From: Liopterus haemorrhoidalis
Lineage: Eukaryota; Arthropoda; Insecta; Coleoptera; Dytiscidae
NCBI GenBank assembly: GCA_963971575.1
Contig: OZ020625.1
Location: 13,741,646-13,805,645, forward strand
Direction of reading: 5' to 3'
Length of the DNA stretch: 64,000 nt
Shown here in pieces: positions 30,906 through 42,322 of this stretch. The notes below the pieces were generated by a model. It was given only the letters and a program-made list of their open reading frames with translations, did not search any database and was not told where the DNA came from. Position 1 is the first letter of the stretch. Every line of letters starts with the position of its first letter. Made by a program: the position numbers and the translations under genes.

Positions 30906-33647
30906 ATAGACCGTTTATTTTGAAAGTGGTGTAAGTCCATTTTCTCTTGTTTCGAGAAAATTAAAAGTTAGCATATCTGTTAATTAAAAAATTTAGGCAA
31001 ATTATATGAAGTCTGACAACTTCAAAACAATGTTTCTTCTGTTTTATCAATATTGAATTTGATTATATAAGTTTGTTTTAGGCGAATTAGACTATAATAA
31101 TATGTATTTATAGGCTGTAAATGGACTTTAAAAATTAAAAACACCGCTTTAAAAATTAGACAATTGTAAAAATCGTTTAATTTCAATTTTGAAAAATGAA
31201 ATATCACTTAAAATATACTTCATTTTAATACCAATTTTGTTTATAAATACGCATGACATGACATAAAATCGTAGTATTTTTAATTTTAGACGATAATTAC
31301 ATCGTCAAAATTACAAGATCTTGATAGTATTTACTTATGCTCTGCATGTAGCAGTGTTTCGAAATATGCATGACGCACCGGAGGTATATAAGGTAATAAC
31401 TGCTTGATGTCTTTATATTTTTCATAAGTAATAGGCCTGGCATTTTGGTACAAAGGCGTCAGGGCTATTTTCTCAAATTTTAGCGGTCTTCCAGGACGTG
31501 TAGGTAATAAATTTACAGTTTTAAATTCTTTGTCCTTCATCGATGTTTTACATAAAATAGTGTATGGTGCACTTCTAAGAAACCTCATCCAACATATTTG
31601 CAATCAATTTACCTGTTCTCCATTAGTATTTTTTCTTATCTGTTTTTTAATCGCATTTTGAAGATTTTTTATTGAAAAGAAATTCTTTCGTTTCATTTCA
31701 TGTCAAATGAATTTGTCATGTTTTCTACATTGTGTTATTACATCATAATAATCTTGTGGTGTATACAGAAAATTCTTTTTTTGCAATGCCATTTTTATAA
31801 TTCCAAAATCTGCATCGTTCGGAAGGTATGAATGCCCCGAGAGTAAAAATTTGTGATCAATTGTGTTAATGTTGTTTTCCGACGACTGGACAACCTTCGA
31901 CCATATCAATGCCATTTGTATATTTCGATTTTGCCCAGTACACATGTCACTGTAGGCAATAACATGGCATTGGGTCGTTACATTTTCTAAATGCCTCAAA
32001 CAGCAAGAAGCTACTTCTTGCGATCCCCTGGAAGCAATAGTTTCGTCCCACACATACATATTAACTTTATTATCGTGGAAATTGTGAAAACCCTCGTTTA
32101 AAACATATATGTTTCGCTTATAATATGCGGTTGAGCCAGATAATTTCGGGTAAGGTAAGGCTTTTTGTAAGTCAAAAGAGAAGGCAAAGTATTTATCAGG
32201 ATTTTTTGATGCCAGAATTTTGTCTTCTTGTAATTCTTTTCTTGCTAATTCAGCATCTTGCAAGTAAACATCATGTCTTTCTATAAGAATTTTTTTTTCT
32301 TCGTCATCAGTAGTTGTCTTAATTTTCATGTTTAAGAAATCGCATTTCGCACAGGTATCTTTACGTGGCAAATGGAAGTGTAACTTGAAATCTCGTTTAA
32401 AGATTTTCCTTGCATTTTTCCAAGTATAAATTATACATTTTTCTTATGTTTAATTCAGGATTTAAGAACATTCGTTCTGGATTTTGGGATCGAGTATAGT
32501 GACTTTCAAATGCCGGAAAGCTTTTTATGTGGTCAATCACTGTATTCGTCAGTAGCTCACTAGTTCGCCTATAAGAGCCATCCATTTTTCCACGCATGTC
32601 TTTCGGAATATTCTTATGCGGTTTTAGGATACGATCAATTCGTCAAGTAGATATTTGGAAAGTATCAATGAAAAACTTCTTACATACTAAAATGTTTCCA
32701 CCAGAAGTGACCAGATAAAATTTGTAAGCATATGCCCTCTTAGTACCCGAATTATTTCTAGGCCTTCTTCTATTGACAGATTCTCGTTGAACATTACAAT
32801 AGAGAAATACATTTTGCTTATTAAAATCACCTATATTCCAGAACTTATCAAAAATTTCTCTACGTTGTGTTTCGTTAATACGTTCTATACATTTCTTCGA
32901 GCAATTACAATTTTTGGATTAAAATTTTTTTGCTGGAATGAATTTTCCTCTTTTTGTGTAGTACTTTTGTCCATTATTACGCTTAATTTTGTTTATTTTT
33001 TGCAAATGTTTTCCTTTATTTTGTTCTGCAGGATCTAAGTTCTCAGTAACAATATCCTCATCTGATAAAGATTCTACCTCTATTACTGTTCTTCTCTTTT
33101 TACGATTCGTTAATTTGTTGTTCATAGGGGAATTATTTTCATCCTCTGAATCTAAGATTATTCTTCTGTTTATATTCATGGGCTTTATGTCTGTGTGAAT
33201 TTATTTATAATTAAATAAAACAAGTGTTCTCAATTGTTATAAAATAATATTGATTTACCATTTGTTCTTACCTGTATCACTATCTGATGTTAATAATATG
33301 AAGTTAACCATTTTAAGAAAAAAATAGAATAAGTAACCTAAATTAGCAATTTTTAACACGTAATATGACACGTAATATAAAACAATTGTAAAATAACAGA
33401 CTACTGATCGGCAACCATCTGCGAAGCCACCTACCTCTGTCAATTGGACTTACACCACTTTCATAATCGATGATAAAGCAATTTCATTTACCGACCGATT
33501 TTAAGTTGTACAAAACATGGGAATTTTTTAAGAAATTCAACACGGACTAGTTATACATAAAAAATTTACATTAAATTAAGCATGAATTACGTGATATCTC
33601 ATTTTTTTCAAAAATGGACTTACACCACTTTCAAAATAAACGGTCCA
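30906..33647 (-). mobile_element. DNA transposon with 35-bp TIRs and broken transposase
   Basis: The arms GACCGTTTATTTTGAAAGTG (from 30909) and CACTTTCAAAATAAACGGTC (to 33645) match perfectly when inverted and continue for about 15 more bases. A paralogous uninterrupted copy of the host repeat (33803-34100) reads CCATAGATATCG where this copy has CTATA, the element, then GATGTCG, which confirms the boundaries to within a few bases. Target duplication length is not resolved. The 2.74-kb length and single broken gene inside suggest a once-autonomous element. Confidence 0.82.
31331..33179 (-). pseudogene. Transposase of the 30906-33647 element, broken
   Basis: Legible blocks on the minus strand in order: an acidic and basic N-terminus (33179-32919); NCSKKCIERINETQRREIF and DKFWNIG (about 32905-32820); VCKKFFIDTFQIS followed by an in-frame TGA near 32645; KSFPAFESHYTRSQNPE; a frameshift near 32400; PRKDTCAKCDF; FSFDLQKALPYPKL; TAYYKRNIYVLN; YSDMCTGQNRN (about 31945); FLLSGHSYLPNDADFGII (about 31820); and a C-terminal segment ending at 31331. 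The SDxCxGQNRN and GHSxxxxDxxFG motifs resemble DUF7869-type proteins, from memory. I infer an RNase H-like transposase; the superfamily is not assigned. Confidence 0.7.
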
Positions 33648-33802
33648 GATGTCGTGTTTGACCTTCCAACGTGTTTTTTAACGATCAATATAAACATACA
33701 TCAATTATACCGATAAGATAAAATGAAAATAATGACAAGGCTATTTATACCATATTTGAAACATCTGTTTTAACCTCGAAACTTAGGCGACCAACATAGG
33801 TT

Positions 33803-34100
33803 CAGTAGTCGACGAATTCGACTAAATTATGAACAAGAGGATATCTCTGCCAATCAATTAATAAAAATGAAGTCATATCGAAATGTTAGTTGTTGCTTAA
33901 AAAAAATTCTTGGACTTCTCAAAGATTCTATCCATTGTTTTCTATTCTAAGAGATTTGTCTTCTAATTTTTACCTTTGGTTCTTTTTAACCTTTGTCCAA
34001 CATCCATAGATATCGTTTTTGGCCTTCCAACGTGTTTCTAACGATGAATATTAATATTCATCAATTATACCGATGAGATAAAATGAAAATAATGAGAATT
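33803..34100. repeat. Dispersed repeat, copy 2 (uninterrupted)
   Basis: Serves as the empty-site reference for insertions in copies 1 and 3. It runs from about TTCAGTAGTCGACG through CCATAGATATCG to ATTATACCGATGAGATAAAA. Confidence 0.72.
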
Positions 34101-34259
34101 TTTATTTTATTCATAACATCTGTCTTCTTTCATTACTTTTCATTCATCATTAAACATCGTTCATTTCTGACAACAGTGTCAACTCAATCTGCGATTTTAA
34201 TAGTTTTGAAATACTTTACCTTCAATGAGTACATCGACGAAACAACTACTCCTCTAGCA

Positions 34260-34850
34260 CAGCGTTTCCCAATCGCCGGTCCGTGAGATTTTTTTGGCGG
34301 CCCGCGAGATTTTGTTACAAAAATTCCGGGTTTGTAGTTTGGAAAGGAGGACCTTTTTTTTGCTCATCACATTTTGGAGGTGAAGACCATTTTTTTGTTT
34401 TTTCTCAGCCAAGGGAGTGGCCGAGCGCATTAAGTCGTGCGGTTTTAGACTATTAGAAACAGGCGTGACTGGGCGGCCGGTGGTTCGAGCCTGCTTCGTT
34501 GGTGATATTATTCGGGCGAGAATAATATGTTTACATTACTCTCATTTTCACAATCATTCACCCCTCATCCAGGTGTAGGAGGTCGCCCCTTGGCATCGGC
34601 GATTACCCTCGTTGCAGAAATAAAGGCCGATGTAAAATAAATAATATAATAATAATAATAATAATTTGTTTTTTCTCATTACTTACATTTTGTTGGTAAA
34701 GACCTTGTTTTTGCTCACCACTTATATTTTGGAGGTAAAGACCTTTTGTTTTTGCTCATTTGTAATACACATTACTTTCTAAACTTGCCGGTCTAGAAAT
34801 TATTCTAGGTCGCTTGCCGGTCCACCATGAAAAAAGGTTGGGAAACGCTG
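34260..34850. mobile_element. Non-autonomous hAT (Buster-type) MITE, copy 2, carrying a SINE
   Basis: Ends CAGCGTTTCCCAATC (34260-34274) and GGTTGGGAAACGCTG (34836-34850) are inverted with one mismatch. Flanking 8-bp duplications are CTCTAGCA (34252-34259) and CTCTAACA (34851-34858), one mismatch, centred on TA. Interior repeats (TTTTTGCTCA then GGAGGTGAAGACC) match the 56-426 element in the opposite orientation. A SINE sits inside at 34408-34664. Confidence 0.86.
34408..34664 (+). mobile_element. tRNA-derived SINE with 14-bp target duplication
   Basis: The head resembles a class II (Ser/Leu-type) tRNA: an A box in TGGCCGAGCG (34418-34427) and a B box GGTTCGAGCC (34482-34491), the two internal Pol III promoter parts. 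An unrelated body and an (AAT)n tail follow. Perfect duplications TTTGTTTTTTCTCA flank it at 34394-34407 and 34665-34678. It depends on a partner LINE for movement; elements with TAA-type tails are present in the window, but no pairing is shown. Confidence 0.88.
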
Positions 34851-35039
34851 CTCTAACAGACATATTGTGAATTCTGAAACCGTAGTCGCAAATGAGCAAT
34901 GGTGGCTGAATATAACAGATGTTTTATATCCCTGCCTCAATCTAGGTGTTCATGGTGGACGGTATGCTACTACATAAAAAAAAAGAAATATCAGCTTAAA
35001 TATTGTTTTTTATTCTTTGCTTCTGATTTTTCTATTACC

Positions 35040-35199
35040 TACTTACGTACTAAAAATTAAGTCATAACGACAAATATTAAGCTATTTTTGCTTAACAAAA
35101 TTTCTTAGACTTTTCAAAGATTCTATCCATTCTTTTCTATTCTAAGAGACAGTCTAATTTTTATCTTTGAATTTTTTAGGTCTTTGTCCAACACCCATA
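35040..35199. repeat. Dispersed repeat, copy 3 left part
   Basis: Matches copies 1 and 2 up to CCAACACCCATA, where the solo LTR begins; GATATCG resumes at 36755. Confidence 0.65.
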
Positions 35200-35383
35200 T
35201 GTTACCGCGGATTGCACACGTGTCGGTGTTCGCACCGCACGCTTTTTCACATCATCGGGATCACATGATTCGTGCCGACACCTGAAACCGCTAATTACCT
35301 TAACCCGCGCATTTTTAGCAGGTATTGCGTTAAACCCTTATTGGCTGAAATCGGAAAATTCCCCAATTGACGTCATTTACTTG

Positions 35384-35391
35384 TATAAATA
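35384..35391 (+). promoter_or_regulatory. TATA box of solo LTR copy 2
   Basis: TATAAATA in the same context as 20557-20564 in copy 1. Confidence 0.6.
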
Positions 35392-35434
35392 TCGGCTCCA
35401 AACTCTGGACGATACCAGTTCCACCTAATCAGTA

Positions 35435-35575
35435 TAGCTCGCTTAACGTGGTCCGCACCATGGTTCGCTTAACGCGGCCCACACCAATGGTTCGCTTAAC
35501 GCGGCCCGCACCACGGTTCGCTTAACGCAGCCCACACCACGGTTCACTTAACGCGGCCCGCACCAACGGCTCAGC
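35435..35575. repeat. Minisatellite in solo LTR copy 2
   Basis: About five copies of a roughly 27-bp unit containing CGCTTAACGCGGCCC, at the position where LTR copy 1 has a different 30-bp unit. Confidence 0.8.
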
Positions 35576-37180
35576 GTATAACCCCCCTCTCGTTCGTTCC
35601 TACTACGTGGCACCAACCGCCGCCAGCAACGACGAGAAGGAAGAATGTCTCGGAGGAAGCTCAACGCTCCTAGAGAAGGAAGACCCGAGAGCCCGGTCCA
35701 CAGCACCACTAACATCATCGAAAGCGGCGCCCCATAGTTTGGCCGCGCCCAAGGCCAATCACCTTCCCGAAAGTGGCGCCCCATATATTTCCGCGCCCGT
35801 GGCAAAATATCGACCGCCGGCTCAAACGACTCGGGACAACGACACCATTTCAGTGCCGCTAATTGCTTCTCCCGCACGGCTCCCAGGACCGAGATACGCC
35901 TCTGCCTGAGCACAAAACCGTGTGGATACTCGGAAGTATCACAGCGCCGCCTGGAATCCAGGACCACGGAAGCCTTCAGCTCTTCTGAGTCCTTAACACT
36001 TCACTGGCCTTCTCGCATGAAGCTCCACCCGCCAAAACATCCTAACCTACAGTCATCCATCGCTCTGGATGAGTATTAGAACGAAGGACTGCACAGGATA
36101 AGCGCAACACGCACCGTCGCCTCACCGAGATGTTCGGCGCGACGGACTGCAACGCCTGCTCTGGCGTTGCCGCCATCGATTCTTCAGGGCGTTGCCACTA
36201 GAAAACACTCGTTCGTCCAATCACGTTCATTACGGACCCCACCACAACGCCTGCTCTGGTGTTGCTCGCCATCCAGCCTTCAGGGCGCTGTCACTACAAC
36301 GTCTGCTCTGGCGCTGCCACCAAAGGACACTAGTTCGTCCACTACGGACCCAACCACGACGCTCGCCGTCCAACGAATATTATCGCCGCGACGCTCATTA
36401 GCTTGTTAAACGCTCGCCGCCACAACGACGCTCGCCGTCCTTCCACAATCCCTAACCCACAATCCTAGTCCTCAACTTAGTTTTGCTGTGTTATATTGTT
36501 AAAGTAAGTTTAGTTTATAGATTTTTGTACGTTTATTTATACTTTGTTAAATAAATATGTAAATTCAATTGTGCTTTTCATTTAGAACACCCCAAAAAGG
36601 TCACCCAACCTCAATTTCAAACGCTTTAGCAAGACAAGGCTCTTCAAGCCAAGACGGCATACTAGAAACCCTGCTCGTGAGCTAAGCCTGGTTACAATGT
36701 CCAGGATAGTGACCTGGGGGACTTCTCCTGGGGAACTATCTCCTGTAACACATAGATATCGTCACGAAAGTGTTTAATACCATAAAACGTATTTTCAGTA
36801 TATTTTCCTCGTATAATCAAGTCTCATAAGTTATTATCGACAAACTTAGATTTTGTTTAGTATTTGTTAGCATACTAAGGGCCGCTTTCACAATCGTTGG
36901 ATAAAGCTCGGATAAGGCTATTCCCGGTATAAAGTCAAAAAATCGCTTTTACAATGCTCGGATAAAGCCCAGATAGGATAAACATCGGAATAAACACCAG
37001 AATATCTTATCCGGCCAACGACACTTCAGATAAAGGGCAGTATAAGTTATATCCTTGCTCTGATTGGCGAATAAGTATTTTTTACCCAGCAACGGTAAAA
37101 AAAATAAATTGACATATGATAAATGTCACATTATAACGTTTTATTTGAATTTTTATTACAGTTATATAATTGTGGTTGCA

Positions 37181-37264
37181 GCAGCGTAGTGGTTGGCTCA
37201 CTTGCTTTGAAAGTGTGGAATCATGAGATCGACCTAGTATGGGCACAAATACTAAAAAAAAAAA
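37181..37264 (+). mobile_element. tRNA-like SINE or tRNA-derived repeat
   Basis: TAGTGGTTGGC (37187-37197) fits an A box and GAGATCGACC (37225-37234) a B box, with an anticodon-loop-like CTTTGAAAG between. A poly-A run of about 12 follows at 37252-37264. The acceptor stem is not convincing and the B box departs from consensus, so it is not a functional tRNA gene. Confidence 0.55.
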
Positions 37265-37904
37265 CTTGGCTGTTGCAACTATAGGCTCAGATTTTTTACA
37301 ATGAGTGCCTGTATCTTTGAATTAGTTTTCGAAAATATGGGGCAAGCTTCACAGGGCACGGTGGTCTCGGCTGCTACATGTCAGAGGACGCTAGTCGCGA
37401 CCTTAAAATCTCTAAAACCTAAACATTGCCATACGAAATAATAATAGTACGCTATCCCTCGTTATCCTTGTATTTGTTCAGCAGTTTTGATTACACGCAG
37501 TTGTGAAATAATAATTTAATCTATTTTTTAAAAGCGTAGCAATGAACAGTAGCAGCCGATTACCGCTGAAATATGCTCGTAGTACTTTGGGCGTTTCGAA
37601 TCTATCTGGCCACTATCATCCCTTCCACACTATGTTCACATAATGCCAGTTTTTGTATAAGTATATATGCAGTATTGGGCTGGAGCCAGTTCGAATAAAC
37701 CGGTTGTTATTTATTTACATATTTTTCAAAATGCGAACAGGTTGTTAATGTTGTTATACACTGAAAAAAAAATAAAAAATACTCCTGTTATTAATAAGTG
37801 AAATTTTCCTCTTGAAAGAACTGGTTGTTACAATTTTGGCAGTCCACAATTGTACATAATATGTATATGCTTAATCTTATTACTCGCGTTATTTTGTCCA
37901 CAGT

Positions 37905-38123
37905 ATGTTAGTGGAACGTAAGCACCGCGGCTACAAGGGATTACAGTACATAAATAGTACAGTTTGCGCCGCACACGAGCGGCTCATCAAAGAGACGGTA
38001 TTTGGTATAGATTCTAATAGAATTGTACTAGTAGATGGTGATCATATGAAAATTTACACATGGGCGGTATTTGAGCTCGATTCTTCTAAAGGGCGGTTTA
38101 ACGCGGTAGACATAGCACAATAA
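37905..38123 (+). CDS. Small open frame inside the 36879-38400 element
   Basis: A 72-codon frame starts with ATG at 37905 just after TTTTGTCCACAG, which looks like a splice acceptor, so the true coding part may begin before this methionine as an internal or last exon. It has no recognised domain. It contains VLVDGDHMKIYTW and ends FNAVDIAQ, and may be the last exon of the element's own gene. Confidence 0.35.
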   Translation: MLVERKHRGYKGLQYINSTVCAAHERLIKETVFGIDSNRIVLVDGDHMKIYTWAVFELDSSKGRFNAVDIAQ

Positions 38124-38405
38124 AATAATTATCTGTGTCGAATATTTCGACATCTCCCAATATTTCTCCAAACATGTTCAAATGTGTTGTTAATAGTAAT
38201 GTCAATTTAAAATATGACTTTTCTAATATGTCAGTTTATGTGTCAAACAATACCAACTTTATTTTATTTACAATAAAACCATGGATAACTATCCGAGAAT
38301 AAAAAGTGCATTGTAAAAGCGAACATTGGAATAAACATCGGAATAAACTTATACCTTAGATAGTTATACCGCTACATATCCGAGGTTTGTAAAAGCGGCC
38401 AGCGT

Positions 38406-40700
38406 TTAAGAGAGAACTGATAAAATGGGTTACAGTACGAAAAATATTGTTCTAATGTATTAATTATGAAAGATTATTATGGTTTTGAGTATAGGTTTTT
38501 ACGCGTTTCCTGGATAAATGCTTAATCCTATGCCTGGTAATATTGACAAAATAACCAGTAAATAGAAAGCCTAGTAGTTTTTTAATCCTTACTAATGCCG
38601 TAAGTTTATCAAGAAGCTGCAGTCAGTAATAGTAGCGAATTTGCTTGCGAAAATAGCCAGAGATGTTCAAATCTAAATTGCTGAGGCAGAATTTCAATAT
38701 TGGAAACAGAAAAGTAAAAATTTTATGAGGGCAGTGTGACGTTCCATAAATTTAGAAGCAGTCTCATAAATTCTCTGTATGCACACTTATAAATCATTTA
38801 ATGTTTATTTTATTTGCATTGAATCTTATTTTGATATTTATCATGAACGTATGAAAAGATTCTCATTGGTTGTGAAGTATATACTTCAGATATTTTGAAT
38901 TATGTATTCGTTTCATTTAAATAGCAGTTTATTTCTCTTTTGATCCGACAATACCTTTTCTCTTTTATTTCGTTTAGTCTAATGAACATGGTTGTCCCTT
39001 GGATGAAGCGAACTAGGCCCAGGTGATGAGAGACTGACCTCAAAAAATATGCCTTAGTGTTCTTTAAAACGGCGTATACTTTTGAAGGGCGTTAATGTTA
39101 ATTTCTTGCTTCATGCCTCACAAAATCACGTGTCGGCACTGCTAACTATATAAGAAAAAAAGTCTAGAGCTCTTAAGAATCATCTTTAAGAAGACCACTA
39201 AGAAAACCAGAAACTAACGACAAAAAAGAGACTTAAGAATTATCTTAAAGAAGACCACTAAGAAAACTCGAAACTGACGGCAAAAAAAGACTCTTATGGT
39301 GTTGTTTCAAACACATCTGTTAATTTACCATAGATTTGAATAACACCGCAGTGCTTACGCTGACGGTTGAGTAGGATGTTTTGGTAATTAATTTCGATGT
39401 CAACAGATGGGCTACAGTAAAGATTTTTTATAACACGGACTTTATAGTTAGACTTAACAGAGATATATGTTAGACTTAACAGATTATATGACCAAGTTTT
39501 GTTCAGAAAAAAACTATTAGACAACACTGACAGAATAATGTGTTGAAAATGCGCAACTACTACAAAAATAAGGAAAATTACGGAAATATGGAAGACGATG
39601 TTAAAAGTGGTCCAGACTCCGACAAAGCTGCGGCTCTAGAAATAATATAATTTTTTAATGGCTCATCTGTATGCTAAATGCGATTTAACTGTCATTCGAC
39701 AGTGCCTTATTTCCTGTCCCTGCCTATTTCCGATTTAGCTAGAACTTTCATATTTTTACCTGCTCATTTGTTATATTTCTTTGTTCGTCCTCATTTTCGT
39801 GACCAGAATTGTATATCCAGCTCGTTAGGGTCCATAATTTACTTTCATATGTCAGTACGAATTTCTGGAATAGTAAAACGATCTTATTGGAGCACAAGTT
39901 ATCTTGTAAACACCACTTTTTTCTAATAGGTCCAATTGTTTCTTGTTATTTGACTAACATTTTTTTTTAAATCTATGTTTCTAATTGGGACACTGTTTTT
40001 GTCTTTTGAAGACGAAATTCTACCAGATTCCAGCAGTTGTAATGCGCATGTCTGGTATCAGACCTTGTTAACGCGAATGCTAAATTTGTCTGGCTGCTAA
40101 GATTATAATGAAGGCGTAGTAAATTTAAGTGGGAGCACTCAATAGAGTGTTCCAAATTTCACCGAAATTAAAACCGCGCATGACTAAGACTAGGAGTTAT
40201 TTATCTAATATACAAATACGTTTGGTTTACTACGAACAAGTTTCTAATTTTCCTGCGTAGGCTAAAAGAAATATTACGCATGCAAGTGGTGTTTCAATGT
40301 GTAAACAACTTCATCTGCGAACCAAGCTACTATCAAACAACTATTATATTTGCTGTTTTGTTACTTGTAAGTAACAAGTACTGTGTTTGGATCGCTTATT
40401 TTTTAAAATGGTGAAAGCTGAAACTAGCCTCTTTCATAAAAATATATTTTATTTTAATTCATAATGGTTTTCTAAGGCGTTTTGTGAAGAACTAGAAAAA
40501 AAATACAGATTATTGTCAATTACAACTTAGGTTGAACAAGGTAAGTTTTCGAAATATAAATGCCGTGACTACGGAAAAGAGCTTACCAAAATGTAACCTT
40601 ATTTTAATTAGTACTTCTAAATTTAGACCTGTCGGAAGGTTTCACCGATTATTTTCATAATGAAGTTAAAATCAATATTCTAATGCTACAATAGTGTGCG
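38406..40700. other. Spacer with a two-copy 61-bp duplication
   Basis: No recognised gene. CTTAAGAATCATCTTTAAGA (from 39169) and CTTAAGAATTATCTTAAAGA (from 39230) begin two adjacent 61-bp copies that share GACCACTAAGAAAAC. Otherwise AT-rich and featureless. Confidence 0.55.
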
Positions 40701-40706
40701 ACAATT

Positions 40707-40786
40707 ACACCATGGCTGCTAGACCACACGCCATGTGTGGTCTATCGGGACAATATTACCATGGCGTGTTGTCTACTGGGACAGTT
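40707..40786. repeat. Tandem repeat that was the target of LTR copy 3
   Basis: Units containing TTACACCATGG or TTACCATGG and GTTGTCTACTGGGACA repeat with a period of about 30-48 bp; further units follow the LTR at 44711-44760. The LTR therefore inserted into this array. Confidence 0.6.
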
Positions 40787-41153
40787 TGTTACCGCTGATA
40801 TCTCGCGTTCTAGGGGTCGTACCGCGATCTATCACCCATCATTAGATTCACCGAGAGATTATCTATCGACCGCGACCCGTAAGTCAGCCCAAAATTGATA
40901 TTTAGAATATGTTTTAATAATAAGGATCATTTTTGCATAACTCGGCGTGGCCTAGTTACCCATTCCACTAAATTTCATTCCCTCACTCCAAAACCAAGGG
41001 TATATAAGAAACGCGCTTCAAATGCCAAACCACCATTCGGTCACAACTCACTGTTTTGCAGTCGCTACTGTTCGTCAGCCACTAGTCTACGAGACATCAC
41101 TCATCATCAGTTTCTACGAAGCCACCGTTCTCTTCAATATTCTCGCTATAGGG

Positions 41154-42322
41154 CAGAGATTCTTAACCGGGGCGCCAGCGCCCCTTTGTGGGCGTTCTGG
41201 AGGTCTGGCGGGGCGTTTTTAAATTTTTAGCATTTAGGGGGCGCTGCAAAAGTTCAAGTGGGCATTGTATCAATATAGAAAAATAAGGCATGTTCATTTG
41301 CTCAATTGTTGCGTACACTGCACACATAACCATTGTAAAAAATTGTGTAGACGATCACGAATAACATATCGCGATCGGGTTACCACGTTGCGTCTGACTG
41401 TTTGGCTTTTGACAATTAGTGCACGATATATTCGAAAAGATGAATGAAAATCTCCTGAATCTTCAAGGAAACAATATCAGCCTTATTAAAGCCAAAGGAG
41501 TTGTATTGAGCTTTATCAATAAACTCAAATTATATAAAAAATAATCTTTGTCGGCGAGAATACCATCAGTTTCCTTCTTAACAACAATTAAAAGAAGATA
41601 CGCTCAAGAATTCTGATTTGGAAACATACTGTAGCCACATGGACGCCCTTATCGAAGATATGATATTACGATTCAAAGACTTGCAGAAACTTGTGATACC
41701 AGCTTGGTTAATTAATCCATTTTTATCAGACGTAGAAAGTCAGTCAAAATTTAAAAGAGCAGTTTATTGACCTACAAAATGATTGTGTAGCCAAAATGTC
41801 GTTACGCTCTACTGTGGAAAGAAGTAAAATTACCCGTCATAGCATTTTCATCTTTTAGTAGAAAAGGGTTTTAGCGCACTAATGCATATATTGAAAAAAT
41901 CACGAAATCGATTACAAATAAGCCAAAGAGGAGATTTGAGATTATGTTTAACTAAACTTGAACATTATATTACGAACTTGGTGCAATCACATGAGGCTCA
42001 AGGATTTCATTAACATTTTTTTTAAAATTTTTTTAATAAAAATTTTATATTGAATTATTTACTTATTCTATTTAAATATTATTATAATGTTGTATGTGAT
42101 ATTAATATGACATAAAAGGCAATAAATACATAATGTGTATAAAAATAATAACGTGTTTTATTTCTATTTCTCATCATTTTTTATTTGTAGTAGGAAATTC
42201 ATTGAATAAAATATATACCCACATAGAGAAAAGTGTAAATTTTGTTTTTTGTGTGGAGGGGGCGGTGGATAATTTTACTGTGGTAAAGGGGGCGATTCTT
42301 TCAATACGGTTAAGAAACACTG
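41154..42322 (+). mobile_element. hAT (Buster-type) element with decayed transposase
   Basis: Begins CAGAGATTCTTAACCGGGGC and ends CGGTTAAGAAACACTG, inverted ends of about 15 bp with few mismatches. Flanking 8-bp duplications are identical, CTATAGGG (41146-41153 and 42323-42330), with a central TA. It lies within LTR copy 3. Confidence 0.9.
41441..42012 (+). pseudogene. Decayed Buster-type hAT transposase
   Basis: Blocks from the C-terminal half are legible across several frames: MNENLLNLQGNNISLIKAK, FINKLKLY, HMDALIEDMILRFKD, EQFIDLQNDC, and KKSRNRLQ then GDLRLCLTKLEHYI near the end. These match the order in Buster-type hAT transposases and their ZBED5/SCAND3-like domesticated relatives, where the last block belongs to the hAT dimerisation region. 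The N-terminal BED finger and the first catalytic residues are missing. Multiple stops and frame changes make it non-functional. Confidence 0.7.

Larger units (their letters stand above)
35200..36750 (+). mobile_element. Solo LTR, copy 2 of the long-LTR family
   Basis: Starts TGTTACCGCGG and ends CTCCTGTAACA, flanked by CATA (35196-35199 and 36751-36754). It is closely related to 20358-21883 over most of its length, including the TATA region (35384-35391), the segment near 35620-35960 and the 3' end with GCTTTAGCAAGACAAGG. AATAAA lies near 36550. It has its own minisatellite downstream of the TATA box. No internal region is attached. Confidence 0.85.
36879..38400. mobile_element. DNA element with GGCCGCTTTYACAA ends, class unclear
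   Basis: The left end GGCCGCTTTCACAA (36880-36893) and right end TTGTAAAAGCGGCC (38387-38400) are inverted with one mismatch. Both subterminal regions repeat GGATAA, ATCGGAATAAAC and GCTTTTACAATGC motifs. A tRNA-like SINE lies inside (37181-37264), as does a 72-codon open frame. The target duplication could not be settled, so the superfamily is open. Confidence 0.65.

Noticed and set aside
34408..34491. Functional tRNA-Ser/Leu gene
   Set aside because: A and B boxes are present, but the acceptor stem does not close, and the unit has a SINE body, tail and target duplications.
35548..35967. 139-codon minus-strand and 100-codon plus-strand frames in the second solo LTR
   Set aside because: GC-rich LTR sequence is open in both directions; there are no domains, and the LTR has no room for a gene.
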